DNA of 64,000 nt from Littorina saxatilis (Eukaryota; Mollusca; Gastropoda; Littorinimorpha; Littorinidae). The notes under the pieces were generated by a model that was given only the letters and a program-made list of their open reading frames with translations, did no database searches and was not told where the DNA came from. The translations under genes were made by a program, and so were the position numbers. Shown here piece after piece: positions 47,101 through 57,579 of this stretch; the first letter of the stretch is position 1; every line of letters starts with the position of its first letter. The stretch spans positions 31,184,369 to 31,248,368 of the forward strand of contig NC_090250.1 of NCBI RefSeq assembly GCF_037325665.1, given 5' to 3'.

Positions 47101-50100
47101 TACATGTATAAGATGATGCATGTTTTCAACAGCAGACTTTGGATATGCTCTGGGTTGCGATGTAATGTACTCGACCAGAAACTTTTCAGGTCTGAGAAAA
47201 AGAGTTAACTTTCTTTGGTTATGTTTTCTCGCACAAAGTGAACCATCAGAGTCGGACTTAAGTTGTTGGTTTCTTATTCCTGTATGGAAAGTGTACTTGA
47301 AACTGATGTTTTTGTTTTTTTGTTTGGTGCACACTTGGTAAAAGGAGTGAACAATTACATATGATGAATGACATTTTGACGACAGGAATGAGTTTTGTAA
47401 ACAGTAAAACAGACAAGTACTGATTCTTTTTTTAATTTCTTAAAATTTGTATTTTTTAAAGATTCTGTACTCGTACAACTCTGTTTGGGACAAGTTTGTT
47501 TAATTTCCCTCTCCAGTACTTTGCTAATGCAGGGATGTTGTTACAAATTCACACCTATAGGACAATTTTAATGTCCTGAGCTCTTCAGCATCAATAGGAC
47601 ATTTGACCGCTTTCACAAATTTCAATAGGACATCGTAATTTTGTGAAAAACACTTTCCATGGAATGGCTCCAAAATCATATGCACGCACACATGCTTCAA
47701 CACACACACATATATACATGTAGTATTTTCACCGACCATTTTTGCATACATTGTTTTATTTATTTAGTTTCAAATAGAACACACAAAAAGAAACAAACAA
47801 CTAAAAAGCAACAAAAACGTTCGGTACTCTTTTTTTGATTGTCTCACAAACTGCAAGATTTGACTAGAATTAGAAAATGAAATACTGAGAAAAAAAATTC
47901 CGTTTCAACACAGATTTGACAAAGCAGTATGGTCTCTTTGCTGTCAATATCTTACAGACATGGGACTGGTCCGATTTTTATCGGAATTCCGATATTTTCC
48001 TTAGCTCACAGACCATTCTTGAGATCGATGCAAATTCGTTGAGAAAAAAGGGGGGAGGGGGGTGGTGGTATGAACCGTTCAGCTGAAGCTGTCTGCGTCT
48101 GAAGTCAGTGCATTCGCACCCCAGCACTCGCGTGAACCCATAGTAGTATCATGGGTCGCGTTTGATTGGCTGTCGATCTCCGACGATTATCGGCGGGGCT
48201 TAATTATTCACCGATGGCGGTTTGTGGGTTGTTTTGATTGGCTGCCGATCTCCAAACGCCGAAGGTGAAAAAGGCGTCTGGATTCCGTATTGTTTTGTCG
48301 GCTGTGGAAGCTCTTACGATCGACCACCAAAGTGTGAAAAACAAGTGGAAAGCCAACTGGCTGTCAGAAGAAGTGACTGTCACTATCAACAAGAAAGAAA
48401 GGCGCCAGCTCATTGGCGACAGTATCGCCAAGATATCCATTCCCGGTCAGGCCGTGTGCACGTGGTGCGACAACGGCCACTGCTTGGTGAAATACGGACT
48501 TGGTGTAGCATCTATGCATGGGGCAAGCTAGGAAAAGATAACTCTCGCTGCAAACCACGCCCACTCAAAAATCCGGTCGGCGATTTGGCTCCGGACCCCA
48601 GGGTCAGGTTACGGCAAAGTACGTCGATTTGAGTGGTTGGTTGTGGACGATACTGACCGGTACCACTAGCAGATACATAGGGCTAGAGGTGCATCGACAT
48701 TTTTTTCGCCAGGTCGCGAGAATTCTATAAAATAAATGCAAACGAACTTTTGTCATTTTTTGACTCACATGCGAAGCAAAAGTGAGTCTATGTACTCACC
48801 CGAGTCGTCCGTCCGTCCGTCCGTCCGTCCGTCCGGACGTCCGTCCGTCCGTCCGGAAAACTTTAACGTTGGATATTTCTTGGACACTATTCAGTCTATC
48901 AGTACCAAATTTGGCAAGATGGTGTATGATGACAAGGCCCCAAAAAACATACATAGCATCTTGACCTTGCTTCAAGGTCAAGGTCGCAGGGGCCATAAAT
49001 GTTGCCTAAAAAACAGCTATTTTTCACATTTTTCCCATTTTCTCTGAAGTTTTTGAGATTCAATACCTCACCTACATATGATATATAGGGCAAAGTAAGC
49101 CCCATCTTTTGATACCAGTTTGGTTTACCTTGCTTCAAGGTCAAGGTCACAGGAGCTCTTCAAAGTTGGATTGTATACATATTTTGAAGTGACCTTGACT
49201 CTGAACTATGGAAGATAACTGTTTCAAACTTAAAAATTATGTGGGGCACATGTTATGCTTTCATCATGAGACACATTTGGTCACATATGATCAAGGTCAA
49301 GGTCACTTTGACCCTTATGAAATGTGACCAAAATAAGGTAGTGAACCACTAAAAGTGACCATATCTCATGGTAGAAAGAGCCAATAAGCACCATTGTACT
49401 TCCTATGTCTTGAATTAACAGCTTTGTGTTGCATGACCTTGGATGACCTTGACCTTGGGTCAAAGTCACATGTATTTTGGTAGGAAAAATGTGTAAAGCA
49501 GTTCTTAGTGTATGATGTCATTGCTAGGTTTAGTTACCCTAAAGGTCGAGGTCAAGCATGTGAGTCGTATGGGCTTTGCCCTTCTTGTCCTTTTTTCGAT
49601 AGGGCGAGTGCACCACCGAAATTAGTTGATGAGAATGTAGTCGGGTGTTTCATTTTTCATTAGCAACTGAAAAAATAAGGGGAAAGTTTTGTGTGTGTGT
49701 GTGATTGTTATAAATCACACTTTTGTTTAAAATGCTAAAACATATTATTCTTGTGGGTTTTATAGCTTTTTAAAAAGGCATGATCTCATTTTTTGCTATC
49801 AGGAGAGGCCCCAAAATGGCCTTTATAATTCTAATATTCATTTTCCGTCAGGGAAGCCCCTGAACCCCCTACCGGGGCGTTGCCCCTGGACCCCGGCTCA
49901 CTTTCCTACTTTTTGAACATTTGCTGGTCTCATCTCTGATCTTACCAACTAAACAGGGTTGGCCATGAATAGTTAAAAGACCGTTTCTGCGAATTTCCTG
50001 CTGTGCCGACACCATGTCCTGTACAAATGACAAAACTTCTCTTTTGGTAGTTGTGTCAGTTTCAGCGGCGACACTGTCATTGGCACTGTCATTTTCAAGA

Positions 50101-53100
50101 ATGACGCCTGGCGTGTTTTCACCTGGTTTTTGACCCAAACGTAGCACAGGATGCCGTTGAAAGACAAAGGTGTTCAGCTTTTGTCGATCTTTGGGAGTCC
50201 TAATTCAATGCGCTTCTTCAAAATGTCTCGAACTGAAACCAAAAGCTGACATAAGACTTGTAATCTGTTGGAGTTGTCTCCCGTACTCCTAACTCTAGTG
50301 TGCTGCCCAAACGGCTCATGTCACAAACGTTTCGGAATTCCCGAAAAAGCAAGATCCGCACTGCACAACTTCAGTGCACCTGTACGCGAGAGTGCTCGGT
50401 CGCGTTTTAAAAATGTGTGTATCTTGAAAATAAAATAATTATCGCGCTGTCCGAAGGAATGGAGTTGTTATCGGACAATGACAGCACTCAGTTCAAAACG
50501 ATAGGACATCTGACCGTCATGCGGCTATGTGAATCGGACATTTGAGCCTTTTAATCGGTATATGTCCGATGTCCGATGCCTAACGACATCCCTGCTAATG
50601 CAAAAACAGCCATATCAAATTTTGATCACTCCCATTCCCCTGTGTATAGGACATGATTATGAAACTGATTTACTTTTAGGCTGCTGTATGGTTCGCTTTT
50701 GAGAGAATTTCCAGCTAGTTGATTTTGCAGTTTTGCTGTTTTTCTATTGCTTTGTTTTATGGCCCACAGGCTGACACACTGCATTAACTGAAACCTTTAT
50801 TTTTTTGTTTTGTTTTTTTGTTTTAAAGATTTGACCTTTTCACATGTTTGAAAGAACATCAAGCGTTGGTAAAACTTTAAGTTATATCTGCTTACTTTTT
50901 TACGGCCTCTGATATTACTGAACGGATCCTATTTTGCACGTTCTTATTTTGTGATAGTTCTTACCGCAGTTGATGTTGAGCAGAATCTTTTAAACGAAAC
51001 ATAATTAAGAAACAAGAAAGGGGCTTGCAGCAGGTGAAGTTCAGCAGTCAGATTGCAGAAAATAGATGCTCGCTGAGAAATCTGATATTTGAAATGGTAG
51101 AAGAGGGATAGGCCACTGTTGTTTGTTTTGGTTGAGATGGAAACTGACTTTTTTTCATATTTGCGCAAATGTTCACAGTGTCAATTTTTTATGGAGTTGG
51201 TTGGTTGTTGGTGTCTGCGGAGACGTCCCAGATTTTTATGGAGTGATTTAAATCATTTCTTGAAGTTTTGAACGTTTTTGCTTTTCAATTTCATGCATGT
51301 GAGGCATTGTTCTTGTTTTTGTTTCTGGATACGTTGAGAAAAATTTTGTCGTTTTTAAAGTAACAGTTGTCATGTGTGATGTAAAATCACTTCAATTTTG
51401 AAATTCTCTTGCAGTACCAATGAAGATGAAAACCCAGTACATATGATATTGGAAAGGTTAATTTGAGTGCTGAAAGGATAAACGTTTCAAATTTTTTTTT
51501 CTTCTCTTTTTTTGTTGAATTAACTTTGTGCCTTCTACACACAGATATTAATGTTATTTGGAAAAAAGTGTATGTTTTATTTTTAAGATTCGATGATTTG
51601 TATCAGGAATAGCATTTTTACTTCTGTTGTTTCTGTTTCAGCCTTTTATGCAGTGCACCAACCTGATAGGTAGGCCTCTCTTAAACAGTCTGGCTGTCTT
51701 CATCGGTGTGTGTGTGTGTGTGTGCACGCACCCATGTGCTGTGTTTGCATTTGTGGGCGTTGATCTGTCAGTCTTAATGTCTTGCCTTTTCAACTTTTTT
51801 GTTTTTGTTTGTTTGTTTTTGTTTAGCTTGTTGTTCTATTTTTCTATCATGGAGGTGTGCATGTGTACCTGCGAGCAAACAGACACATGTATGCACACGC
51901 ACACACACAGTACGTACGCACGCACCCACACACACACTCTTTATCTCTCTCTTTCTTTCTGTACCTCCTCTGTGTATATTTGTGGGTGTGTATTGTCTAG
52001 TCTTGCATCTCAAGTTTTTCTGTTCAATTGTAACAGGTCCATGCCGCCTCCAGGGTTTGATGACCGTCCCCCGTTCAGCTACGGCCCCAGTCACCCCACC
52101 TTCCCAGGCAACAATTTCAACGAGCCTCCTCGCTCATCTAACGCACAGCAGTGGGAGACAGGGTACACTTTTATTCCTGTCACTACTCTGAGTTTTTTTT
52201 CCTATTTGAGGGCCCAAAAGTGCATTGTATTCCATAAACTTGTCATGTTTTCTCTCCAGTGAATTTTTCCTTGAATTTACATTTAAGCTTGACAGTATGT
52301 AGATTTTCAGTTTTGTTTTGAATCTCACTCTCTATACTCATTTTGTTTTCTGTTGAAAGAAGCTTAGAGGGACAAAGCCATAATGTTGCTCCTCGCACTC
52401 TGAATGAAGTGTGTCAGGTAGCTAAGCAGATACAAAGTACATGTATAAGCTAGGCTTGCATTTCTCGGTTTGAGCCAAAACAATCTTTGTTTTCGACTGA
52501 GCTTTGGGTAGCTAACCAGACAAGAATAACAGACTGTCATTTCTGTGTACAGTTAACCCCCCATATAAAGGCCCCCCCCCCCCCCCTAGTTTAAGACATC
52601 CCCTGTTTTAAGGCCTTGCTTTTTCCAATTTTCTGTTCATGACCCCAGTAAATTTACCTCAATTTCAAGGCAGTCCCTCTGTTTTAGACACGGTTTTCTT
52701 AGTTTTTTTCCAGGTCTTAAAAGTGTTTTTTTTACTGTATCACTATGAGTATGAGCTTTTCAAACCATTCTTTTTGTTGAGATTTGGCGATCTGATTTTC
52801 TGTGTGTGAGCAGCAGTTCGGTGAGCGAGCAGGACAGTCGGGACAGAGATAGAGAGTGGGATAGGGAACGAGAGCGAAGGGAGGGCTCGCGACGGGATCG
52901 AGAGCGTGAAAGGAGCCCGCACAGAATGGAGGAAGAGTACGCCAGGTGAGATCTCCTACATGGACAAGGATATTCTGAGTGTCAGAACTGACCTGATTAT
53001 TTTCTGTTAAATAAAAATGAAAATAATATGCTGAAAATTACTCTTTGTCATTAGTTAGGGAGCACATCATGGCCATATTTTCATGGTAAACTGTGAATTT

Positions 53101-56100
53101 CTTCTTCATTGGTAATGAAATCATGATTTGTGAATCATTTTTCCTTCAGGGAATAAATCGTGATACATTAATCAATTCTTTGGGAATTAATTATGATTTG
53201 TGAATTTGTTGTTGTTGAAAGGATTATGATTCATGAATTACCTATTTTGGGGAAATAAAGTATGATTCATGAATCGCATCTTCTTTGAGAATAAATCTTG
53301 ACTCGTGAAATTGATCAACATTTTGTGCTTTATCGCCCACTCCTCGTTGTGTATAGCATGCTTACATCGGGCTTTCAATTACTTGTTACGTCTGCCTGGG
53401 GATGTATACTTTTTAAATATAATCTGACATAATTTCATGTTGACCTGCTTAATCATCTTAAAACAGTTGAACAGATCATCAACAAATCCTAAGATAACAT
53501 CTGCAGACCTATTTCAGGCTGTTTACGCTTCGCGAACTAAGAAACTGTTTGTTTGTTTGTTCCTTTGTGTAGTTTTAAATATAAAAAACAAAGGATTACT
53601 GTACTCATCGATACAAAGACGACACAAGACGATAATGAATTTTTGCTTCTGGAAGCTTAATCAGGAAAAACAAGAACACAAAAGACAACAAAAAGCAGAC
53701 GCAACACGGAACAAACAAGGTTTGAAAGAAAATGGAGGGGAAACATGCAAAAAGGGGAAGGAACTCTAGGAACGGAAATGAATGAAAGGGGAGAGAAGTG
53801 GTTGGATGATGTCAAGGGCACAGGCATACAGACTAAAAGTAATACACATTCATAAAGGGGGGGGGGGGGGGAAAGGGGGGGGGGAAACACGCACGCACGT
53901 ACACACACACACACAGAAACACACACAGAAACAAAACCACACACACACATACACAAATGCAAATGCACACCCACACGTACCGTAAATCCACAGTATGTTT
54001 GGGGGAATACAAGTACATCACATTTTCGCATTCGAACTGTTAGGTGTGGATGTTCCCAGGGATAATATAAAATCGGACTCTACTTGTTTTCTGTCTGTGG
54101 AGGTGCTGTACATTTGCCAGACACCTTTCACACGTGCATCCAGGGAGGTGTGGTTACTGCTGTTGAAATGTTGGGCAACAGACCTACAGCGGCGATGCCG
54201 AATATCTGCCAGATGTTCGGTGAAGCGGGTAGAGAGGGTTCTTTCGGTCTCACCAATGTAGAGTACTTTGGGGCATTTGAGACAGGATATGGCATAGATG
54301 AGGTTGCGACTGGTGCAAGAGAACGTGCGTTTAATTTTGAAATCTTTTTGGGGGCCGGTCAGAGTGGTAGAATGGCAAATGTGGGGGCAGGTGTGGCAAC
54401 GAGGGTTCTGGCATGCGTTTGTGCTGGGTTGTAGGGGAACTGGCGAACGAAGAGAGGATCGAACCAGGGAATCTCTAAGGTTGCATTCCCATCGGGAGGC
54501 CAACAAGGGTAGCAGGCTGAAAGTGTCACCAACAGAGGGGCTGGACTTAAGGATGAACCAATTAGTTTTCAGAATGTGGCGAACAGGTAGGTTGTGGGGA
54601 TGGTGGGTCAGAACTGCCACAGGTCTGTCTGAGGTGGATGATGGCTGCAGAGCTTCCTGTCTCAGTATCCGACGAACTTTATTTAAGGCCACATTCAAGA
54701 GGCTGGATGGGTAGTCGCGTTGAAGGAAGAAATCAGACATTTCTGCTGCTTTCTCTTCAAAGTCATCTGTGTCAGAACAGATGCGGCGCAGTCAGAGAAA
54801 CTGGGAAAATGGAATGCTCCGGATGGTGGAAGAAGGGTGAGAGGAATGGAAAGTAAGGTAGGTGTGAGCATCAGTGTCTTTGTAATGAACACTGGTGGAC
54901 AGAATGCCGTCAGACAGGGAAATGTTCAGATCCAGAAAGACGACTGCGGAAGGAGAGATATCAAAGGTAAATTTGATAGAGGGATGGTAGTTACTGACAA
55001 AATGTATGTAATCAGTGAGGTCAAACAACGAGAGAGAGGTGGCACCGAGGCAATCATCGATGTAGCGTTTGCACAGTTCAGGCTGAGGTCCAGTGTAAGT
55101 GGAACAAATCTGGGATTCCAGGTGGCCCATGAATAGGCAGGCATAGGAAGGTCCCATTTTAGTTCCCATGGCAACACCACTTATCTGATGAAAGACTTGT
55201 CCATCAAACTCAAAAGTATTGAGCGTGAGGACAAGCTCTGCGAGACGGAGGAGGATTGGAGTGGGTGGGTCGCGAACAGAATGTTTGTCCAGGAAGAACT
55301 GAAGTGCTTGAAGTCCGTCGGAATGAGGGATGGATGTATACAGAGAACACACATCCATGGTGAACAGAAGGTTGGGATGAAAAGAAGGGTTGTTGTTGAT
55401 TTCACCCAGAAGGTGAAGCGTATGAGTGGTGTCTTTGATGTAAGAAGGCAGTGTCTGAACGATTGGTTGCAAGAGATGGTCGAGGTACTGAGACAGATGC
55501 TCAGTGGGGCAACTGCAAGCGGACACAATAGGTCTGTCTGGAGAGTCAGGTTTGTGTATCTTGGGCAAGAGATACAATTTGGGTTGTTGAACTTGAGACT
55601 AGTTCAAGTGTTTCGCAGTAGGAGGAAGCTTGTTTTGTGTGACAGCAGTTTTAATGGTCTGGGCAATGAATTTTTTGTCTGACAGAAGTGTTGGTTCCAT
55701 TAGGGATTGATAAGCACTAGTGTTGTGGAGCTGCCGATTGGCTTCTTGGATGTACATGCCGCGGTCCCAAACCACAACGGCCCCTCCTTTATCTGCTGGT
55801 TTTATGACGATGTCAAATCTGTGTTGTAGGGACTTGAGGGCGACTAGTTCTGATTCAGAGAGGTTGCTTTCTTTGATGGGTTTGGGTTTAAGAGCTTTGA
55901 TGTCTGCCTGACATTGTGAAATGTACAGTTCAACATGGGCAAACTTGCCACATGGTAGTAGGTTGCGGCTGCCTGGTTGGAATTTTTTAAAATTTTTAAA
56001 ATTTTTAAATAGTTTTAATTTTTTTTTTTATCTCAGAAGTGTTTTCCTTTTATTGATTGGTGGTTTTCATTCACAGAGATACCAAGTACCGCGGTCAGGA

Positions 56101-56840
56101 ACGTGAGCGCGTGGAGAGGGACAGAATCCGTGAACGGGACAGGGACAGAGACAGGGAGCGTGACAGAAAAAGAGAGAGAGACAGGGGCAGGAGGTCAAGG
56201 TCAACGGAGTCTACCAGAGATCGCGATACAGAAAGCAGTCGGCGCGAAAGAGATGAGGAGAAACACAGATCACGCAGGTGTGGTGTGCTTGTGTGCATGA
56301 TAGGGTTTGTTGTGTGCCGTTATGCGGTTTCCTTGGTATAGTCCTTGCAAGTAGATCAGGTTTGTAGTTTTGTGTTGATTGAGTAAAGAGTTCATAAGGA
56401 AAGTTTGCTGTGAAGACAAAATTTATTAGTTCACCAGTGATTGTTTTTCTTTTTTTTAATTCTGAAAGTGGTGTTTAACTAAAAGTGTGTGTATACATTT
56501 GCTTTTTTAGTCATAGGATTTTCTTTTTATAAAAACGAAGTAAAAATATATTATTGATGGTACATGTAATATGCATTGTATCAGTCAATGCTGAAATCAT
56601 TCCAAAAACCCACCCAAATTTTGGAAGAGCATGGAGTTACATGTTTTCAGTAACTGAAGCTTTCCTAAATCAGTATCTTTCCTATTCAGGTCTGATTCAC
56701 GGAGGCACAAGGGAGATGACTCCGACACGGAATCCAGAGCTTCGTCGTCTAAACACAAGAAGAGCCGCAGAAGACGAGACAAGGATGACGACTCTTCCGA
56801 ATGGCCAGCAGGGGATGCAACTCCCACGAAAGCAGAGTGA
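22866..56840 (+). CDS. FIP1L1: Pre-mRNA 3'-end-processing factor FIP1, 16 exons
   Basis: FIP1 is a CPSF subunit that binds U-rich RNA and poly(A) polymerase during mRNA cleavage and polyadenylation in the nucleus. Exons: 22866-22941, 25806-25872, 26910-26976, 27394-27497, 33531-33583, 34156-34287, 34671-34783, 36616-36667, 37381-37534, 44025-44149, 45730-45780, 51642-51669, 52037-52162, 52814-52945, 56077-56277, 56690-56840. Phases agree throughout; the total is 1632 nt (543 residues; human about 594). The N-terminus is acidic with the family motif [19 protein letters not shown] lies in exon 4. The Fip1 core [18 protein letters not shown] spans exons 6-7 (residues about 160-178). INVIGG lies in exon 9, Pro/Gly/Met-rich segments in exons 10-13, and an Arg/Asp/Glu-rich C-terminus in exons 14-16, ending in TPTKAE. 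Exon 2 is least certain because its acceptor has a poor pyrimidine tract, but only that start keeps frame. Several introns consist mainly of transposons. Confidence 0.95.
23100..23190. repeat. (CT)n microsatellite at the 5' edge of a LINE, FIP1L1 intron 1
   Basis: About 90 bases of CT immediately before the LINE copy at 23205-24945, possibly its integration site. Confidence 0.95.
23205..24945 (+). mobile_element. LINE, 5' truncated, FIP1L1 intron 1
   Basis: Reads from the segment between endonuclease and RT ([16 protein letters not shown]) through [61 protein letters not shown] and [17 protein letters not shown] to a C-terminal [13 protein letters not shown] motif. A one-base deletion near 23918 shifts frame. 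An internal deletion at about 24365 removes the YLGI..DDLKW segment, with a second frame change. The tail is (GATACA)n at about 24930-24945. Same family as 2712-3655. Confidence 0.9.
25934..26665. mobile_element. Fold-back / TIR element, FIP1L1 intron 2
   Basis: The left arm at 25934-25972 (CTCCCAGGCTCGGGAACCA end) and right arm at 26633-26665 (TGGTTCCCGAAGCCTGGGTG) are inverted copies with a few differences. The outer boundaries and target duplication were not resolved. It encloses a tRNA-like SINE head at 26042-26104 and AT-rich sequence. No transposase. Confidence 0.45.
26042..26104 (+). mobile_element. tRNA-derived SINE head, second family
   Basis: GTGGCGGTGCAGTGGTTAGA contains an A-box-like block, and GTCCAGGGTTTGAGACC a B-box-like block about 30 bases on. 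Different from the 6615 family. The SINE's 3' extent could not be fixed. Confidence 0.45.
27614..27802 (+). repeat. Left inverted terminal repeat of DIRS-like element 1
   Basis: About 189 bases, matching the right repeat at 33169-33358 in inverted orientation with no difference seen. It contains GCATTGACCCACTTCGATGC and ends ATACCCCTTCAATCGACT. Confidence 0.92.
28920..29880. repeat. Tandem array, period about 103-105 bp, in the DIRS-like element 1 leader
   Basis: About nine diverged units. Each carries a GC hairpin (CTTCCGG...CCGGAAG), a GTTCACTGGYTAGTG block, a CACGTCCGGTT block and ACGTCAGCAGTCGTCCGCGA. Unit starts are near 28983, 29083, 29188, 29291, 29396, 29500, 29602, 29694 and 29799. 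Confidence 0.85.
30515..30985. repeat. Minisatellite of GGCCTCCTGGCCTCTAA-type units
   Basis: Some 470 bases of 9- and 18-base units built on CCTCCTGGC / CTCCAAGG, with higher-order repeats of about 140 bases (compare 30640-30760 with 30770-30890). It explains the Gly/Arg/Pro-rich minus-strand frames, which are not genes. Confidence 0.93.
33029..33123. repeat. Internal complementary region of DIRS-like element 1
   Basis: First half (to about 33069) is the reverse complement of the outer left end. Second half (from 33070) is the reverse complement of the outer right end. The junction ATAAT|CGAAAA defines both termini of the element. In DIRS elements this region templates end repair and circle formation. 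Confidence 0.88.
33169..33358 (-). repeat. Right inverted terminal repeat of DIRS-like element 1
   Basis: Inverted copy of 27614-27802. It starts AGTCGATTGAAGGGGTAT and leads into the outer end GTAAGTATATTAAT. Confidence 0.92.
35020..36401. mobile_element. TA-flanked DNA transposon, non-autonomous, FIP1L1 intron 7
   Basis: Ends CAGCAGTCCCTGCAATGTAC and CATGAGAGGGACTGCTG with TA on each side. Near both ends CGGACACCTGMMATGTACGG blocks recur. About 1.38 kb, no transposase frame. The ends resemble those of the 8540-9439 element. Confidence 0.72.
36970..37270. mobile_element. Two adjacent pogo-like MITE copies, FIP1L1 intron 8
   Basis: A full copy at 37099-37270 (CAGTGGAACCCCCCTTTT to AAATGGGGTTCCACTG, TA flanks) directly follows a degraded copy at 36970-37090 with the same CTCCAAAA, TCAGGTCTTAA-like and GAACAGAAA blocks. 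It ends 110 bases before exon 9. Confidence 0.75.
37657..37852 (+). repeat. Left inverted terminal repeat of DIRS-like element 2
   Basis: About 196 bases, inverted copy at 43109-43305. It contains GAACTACGCTTCACCCCAAA and ends AAACTCACTCCTACT. Confidence 0.92.
38636..38875. repeat. Direct duplication of a 118-bp unit in the DIRS-like element 2 leader
   Basis: Two copies (about 38638-38756 and 38757-38874), each with GTTGGGCCGGAACTAGTAG, CCCGGAGGCTATCGCTC, a short hairpin around TTTTTAAGAG and GGCGGAACTCACGGGGGGTC. They differ at a handful of positions. Confidence 0.88.
42758..42850. repeat. Internal complementary region of DIRS-like element 2
   Basis: Complement of the left outer end (through GTAATTTAAT) joined to the complement of the right outer end (from ATAAAATTTCAAAAATAA). 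It sits about 250 bases left of the right inverted repeat, as in element 1, and is followed by the same ATTCCCTCCC..CCTGCCCCGCA block. Confidence 0.88.
43109..43305 (-). repeat. Right inverted terminal repeat of DIRS-like element 2
   Basis: Inverted copy of 37657-37852, leading into the outer end GGTAAGTATATTAATTAAAT. Confidence 0.92.
44392..45413. mobile_element. TA-flanked pogo/Tigger-like DNA transposon, non-autonomous, FIP1L1 intron 10
   Basis: Ends CAGTCGAACCCACCTAAAAC and CTTAAGCGAGTTCGACTG, flanked by TA. Internal AACGAA-type repeats (ACGAATTT, AACGAATTC, ACGAGC) echo the end motif. About 1.02 kb without a transposase frame. Confidence 0.75.
46049..46398. mobile_element. Fold-back element with hammerhead-like core, FIP1L1 intron 11
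   Basis: Two inverted arms of about 120 bases (46083-46205 and 46280-46397) enclose a 75-base loop. A 12-bp duplication TCATAGGATATC flanks it (46037-46048, 46399-46410). The right arm has CTGAAGA (46314-46320), a short stem GACC-CTTA-GGTC and GAAAC (46334-46338), the order of a hammerhead ribozyme core and a motif common in Penelope-like pseudo-LTRs. The left arm has a degenerate inverse copy. Confidence 0.6.
47530..50594. mobile_element. DNA transposon with CAGGGATGT ends, FIP1L1 intron 11
   Basis: Ends CAGGGATGTTGTTA and TAACGACATCCCTG are inverted. CTAATG flanks both sides (47524-47529 and 50595-50600). Subterminal repeats ATAGGACAT-like blocks occur at both ends. A short frame (48238-48531) has CTWC-x-H zinc-finger-like residues, resembling a degenerate BED finger, which would fit an hAT-type origin; the 6-bp duplication fits hAT poorly. 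The TGACTCACATGCG repeat copy B is nested inside. No full transposase. Confidence 0.6.
48761..49589. mobile_element. TGACTCACATGCG repeat, copy B, nested in the CAGGG element
   Basis: About 97% identical by eye to 15424-16201 over its length, with a (CCGT)n block and TCAAGGTCAAGGTCAC motifs. It contains a roughly 50-base segment near the right end (about 49500-49550) absent from copy A. The two copies agree on both outer edges. Confidence 0.78.
52553..52737. mobile_element. pogo-like MITE, degraded, FIP1L1 intron 13
   Basis: TTAAGACATCCCCTGTTTTA, TTTTCTGTTCATGACC and CCAGGTCTTAAAAGTG match the CAGTGGAACC family; the ends are eroded and a C run interrupts. It ends about 76 bases before exon 14. 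Confidence 0.55.
53600..55978 (-). mobile_element. Penelope-like element (RT plus GIY-YIG), FIP1L1 intron 14
   Basis: Minus-strand coding, opposite to the host gene. From right to left: [20 protein letters not shown] (RT N-terminus, about 55810), [20 protein letters not shown] (55570), [30 protein letters not shown], the catalytic RYIDDCLGA (about 55050-55070), and a C-terminal GIY-YIG nuclease with [20 protein letters not shown] (about 54200-54290). These are diagnostic of Penelope-like retroelements. The coding is long and well conserved; the 5' end appears truncated near 55978. The downstream flank holds a hammerhead-like segment at about 53628-53665. The plus-strand frames across this interval are antisense shadows. 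Confidence 0.88.
53628..53665 (-). ncRNA. Hammerhead-ribozyme-like motif 3' of the Penelope-like element
   Basis: On the minus strand CCTGATTAAGCTTCCAGAAG continues into CAAAAATTC. The order is CTGATTA, a GCTTC-CA-GAAGC helix, then an AAAA where GAAA is expected. Full Penelope-type hammerheads have CTGANGA, helix II, GAAA. This looks like a mutated version, probably inactive. Confidence 0.35.
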
Positions 56841-57547
56841 ATGTGTCTGTGTGTTATTGTTAAGTTTTAGAGGAATTGTACGAGATTGTCATTTGGAAGT
56901 CATTAACATTCAGAATATTCCCTGTACATTATTTGATGTATTTAGCTATTGTGGATTGACACAGAATTTGTTCAATATTTGTTTTCATTGAAAGCATGAC
57001 CGGCTGCACACTGGCTTCAAGGCAAAAGAGGTTAGAGAAGAAACTGTTTTAAAATTTGTACTTATATGTTGGTTTTGTTTCTAAAATGAATTCATGACCT
57101 CTAAGGGTCAGATTGTCATGAGGCATGTCCGAGCGAGTATCTGGATAAGCACTTGGGGAGGGATGGGAAGTGGAAAGATACAGACTTGTTCAAAGAAAAT
57201 GTCAAGAAATCTTGGTCAACATTTTTCATGTGCTGCGAGGGTGCTGGTTATGTTCCTCTGAGAACTTAGGGGGAATCTTGAGAATTGATGTAAAAAAAAG
57301 AAAAACGTACACCTTTACATTCTTGTTGTGTTTCTGTTTGCAATGATGTTACTGTGTCAACAAAGTCTTTTTGAATGTTTTTTTTTAATATTTAAAGAAA
57401 CACTATTTGAATCGCAATGTATCTGTTTGTCCAGTGAGAGGCATGTTCAGGTTTTCTGTTTTCTCTGTGTCACACAGACACAACACACTCTTACAAATAA
57501 TCATCCTTGACTCTCAATCTCTTTCTTTATCTCTCTCTTTCATTACT

Positions 57548-57579
<32 letters not shown>

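Noticed and set aside
49869-50147. Minus-strand frame with a Ser/Asp-rich product
   Set aside because: Lies inside the CAGGG transposon; no recognisable domain, and too short to call a gene.
54084-55682. Plus-strand frames of 116-164 codons in FIP1L1 intron 14
   Set aside because: Antisense to the Penelope-like coding region.
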